Source: Gammaproteobacteria bacterium
GTDB lineage: Bacteria; Pseudomonadota; Gammaproteobacteria; Chromatiales; Chromatiaceae
DNA length: 5,981 nt
Assembly (NCBI GenBank): GCA_030594925.1
Contig: JAUVEG010000092.1
Coordinates: 1-5,981, forward strand
Direction of reading: 5' to 3'
The notes under the pieces were generated by a model, which was not told the DNA's origin, ran no database searches, and was given only the letters and a program-made list of their open reading frames with translations. Shown one piece after another: positions 5,883-5,981 of this stretch. A program made the position numbers and the translations under genes. Positions within the stretch are counted from its first letter, which is position 1, and each line of letters starts with the position of its first letter.

Positions 5883-5979
5883 TACATCCATGGTCGCTTC
5901 CGGCATCCTGCCTCACGCGACACTGATACATCCATGTATGGCGTAGACAAAATATTGCATCTGCCGCACATGGATGTGC
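5883..5979. repeat. Cluster of ACATCCATG-type intergenic repeats
   Basis: TACATCCATG occurs at 5883-5892 and again within the interrupted palindrome TACATCCATGTA (5927-5938). An inverted copy forms the interrupted palindrome GCACATGGATGTGC (5966-5979). Between the first two lies a nested hairpin, GTCGC (5893-5897) with GCGAC (5917-5921) enclosing GGCA (5902-5905) with TGCC (5909-5912). I recall CATCCATG-rich intergenic repeats in gammaproteobacterial genomes. The cluster reaches the window edge and may continue. Confidence 0.75.
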
Positions 5980-5981
5980 CA

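Overview
This window is the distal end of the spc ribosomal-protein operon followed by the alpha operon of a gammaproteobacterium. The gene order secY-rpmJ-rpsM-rpsK-rpsD-rpoA-rplQ matches Escherichia coli. From memory, the proteins resemble the E. coli ones closely: S13 has the same 118-residue length, and the alpha C-terminal domain DNA-contact motif is intact. I infer an environmental gammaproteobacterium outside the Enterobacterales, because the intergenic spaces are full of repeat families that enterics lack. No species can be named from this sequence.

Positions 1-1403 hold a 5'-truncated secY (the SecYEG translocon channel) and a 37-residue rpmJ (ribosomal protein L36, zinc-binding form). 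Positions 1404-1478 are the alpha-operon leader. It contains a plausible promoter overlapping the end of rpmJ and an RNA structure able to pair with the rpsM start, like the S4-binding pseudoknot of E. coli. Positions 1479-4514 carry rpsM, rpsK, rpsD, rpoA and rplQ, all on the + strand. The first four are separated by 12-31 bp. The rpoA-rplQ gap is much wider at 199 bp and contains a 62-bp imperfect inverted repeat that looks like an inserted MITE-like element. A strong intrinsic terminator at 4536-4561 closes the operon.

Positions 4562-4835 are a repeat-rich spacer with two CCCCCTTT/AAAGGGGG hairpins. Positions 4836-5690 encode an exported protein of six back-to-back 36-residue Sel1-like repeats, unrelated to translation. 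Positions 5691-5981 contain a third copy of the hairpin, a short degenerate tandem repeat, and a cluster of ACATCCATG-type elements running off the window end.

The ribosomal and RNA polymerase genes form one co-regulated unit in which S4 (rpsD) probably represses its own operon through the leader. The Sel1 gene is a separate accessory unit bracketed by intergenic repeats. I see no sign of a wholly new multi-gene system. The parts worth a second look are the leader structure, the element between rpoA and rplQ, and the repeats around the Sel1 gene.
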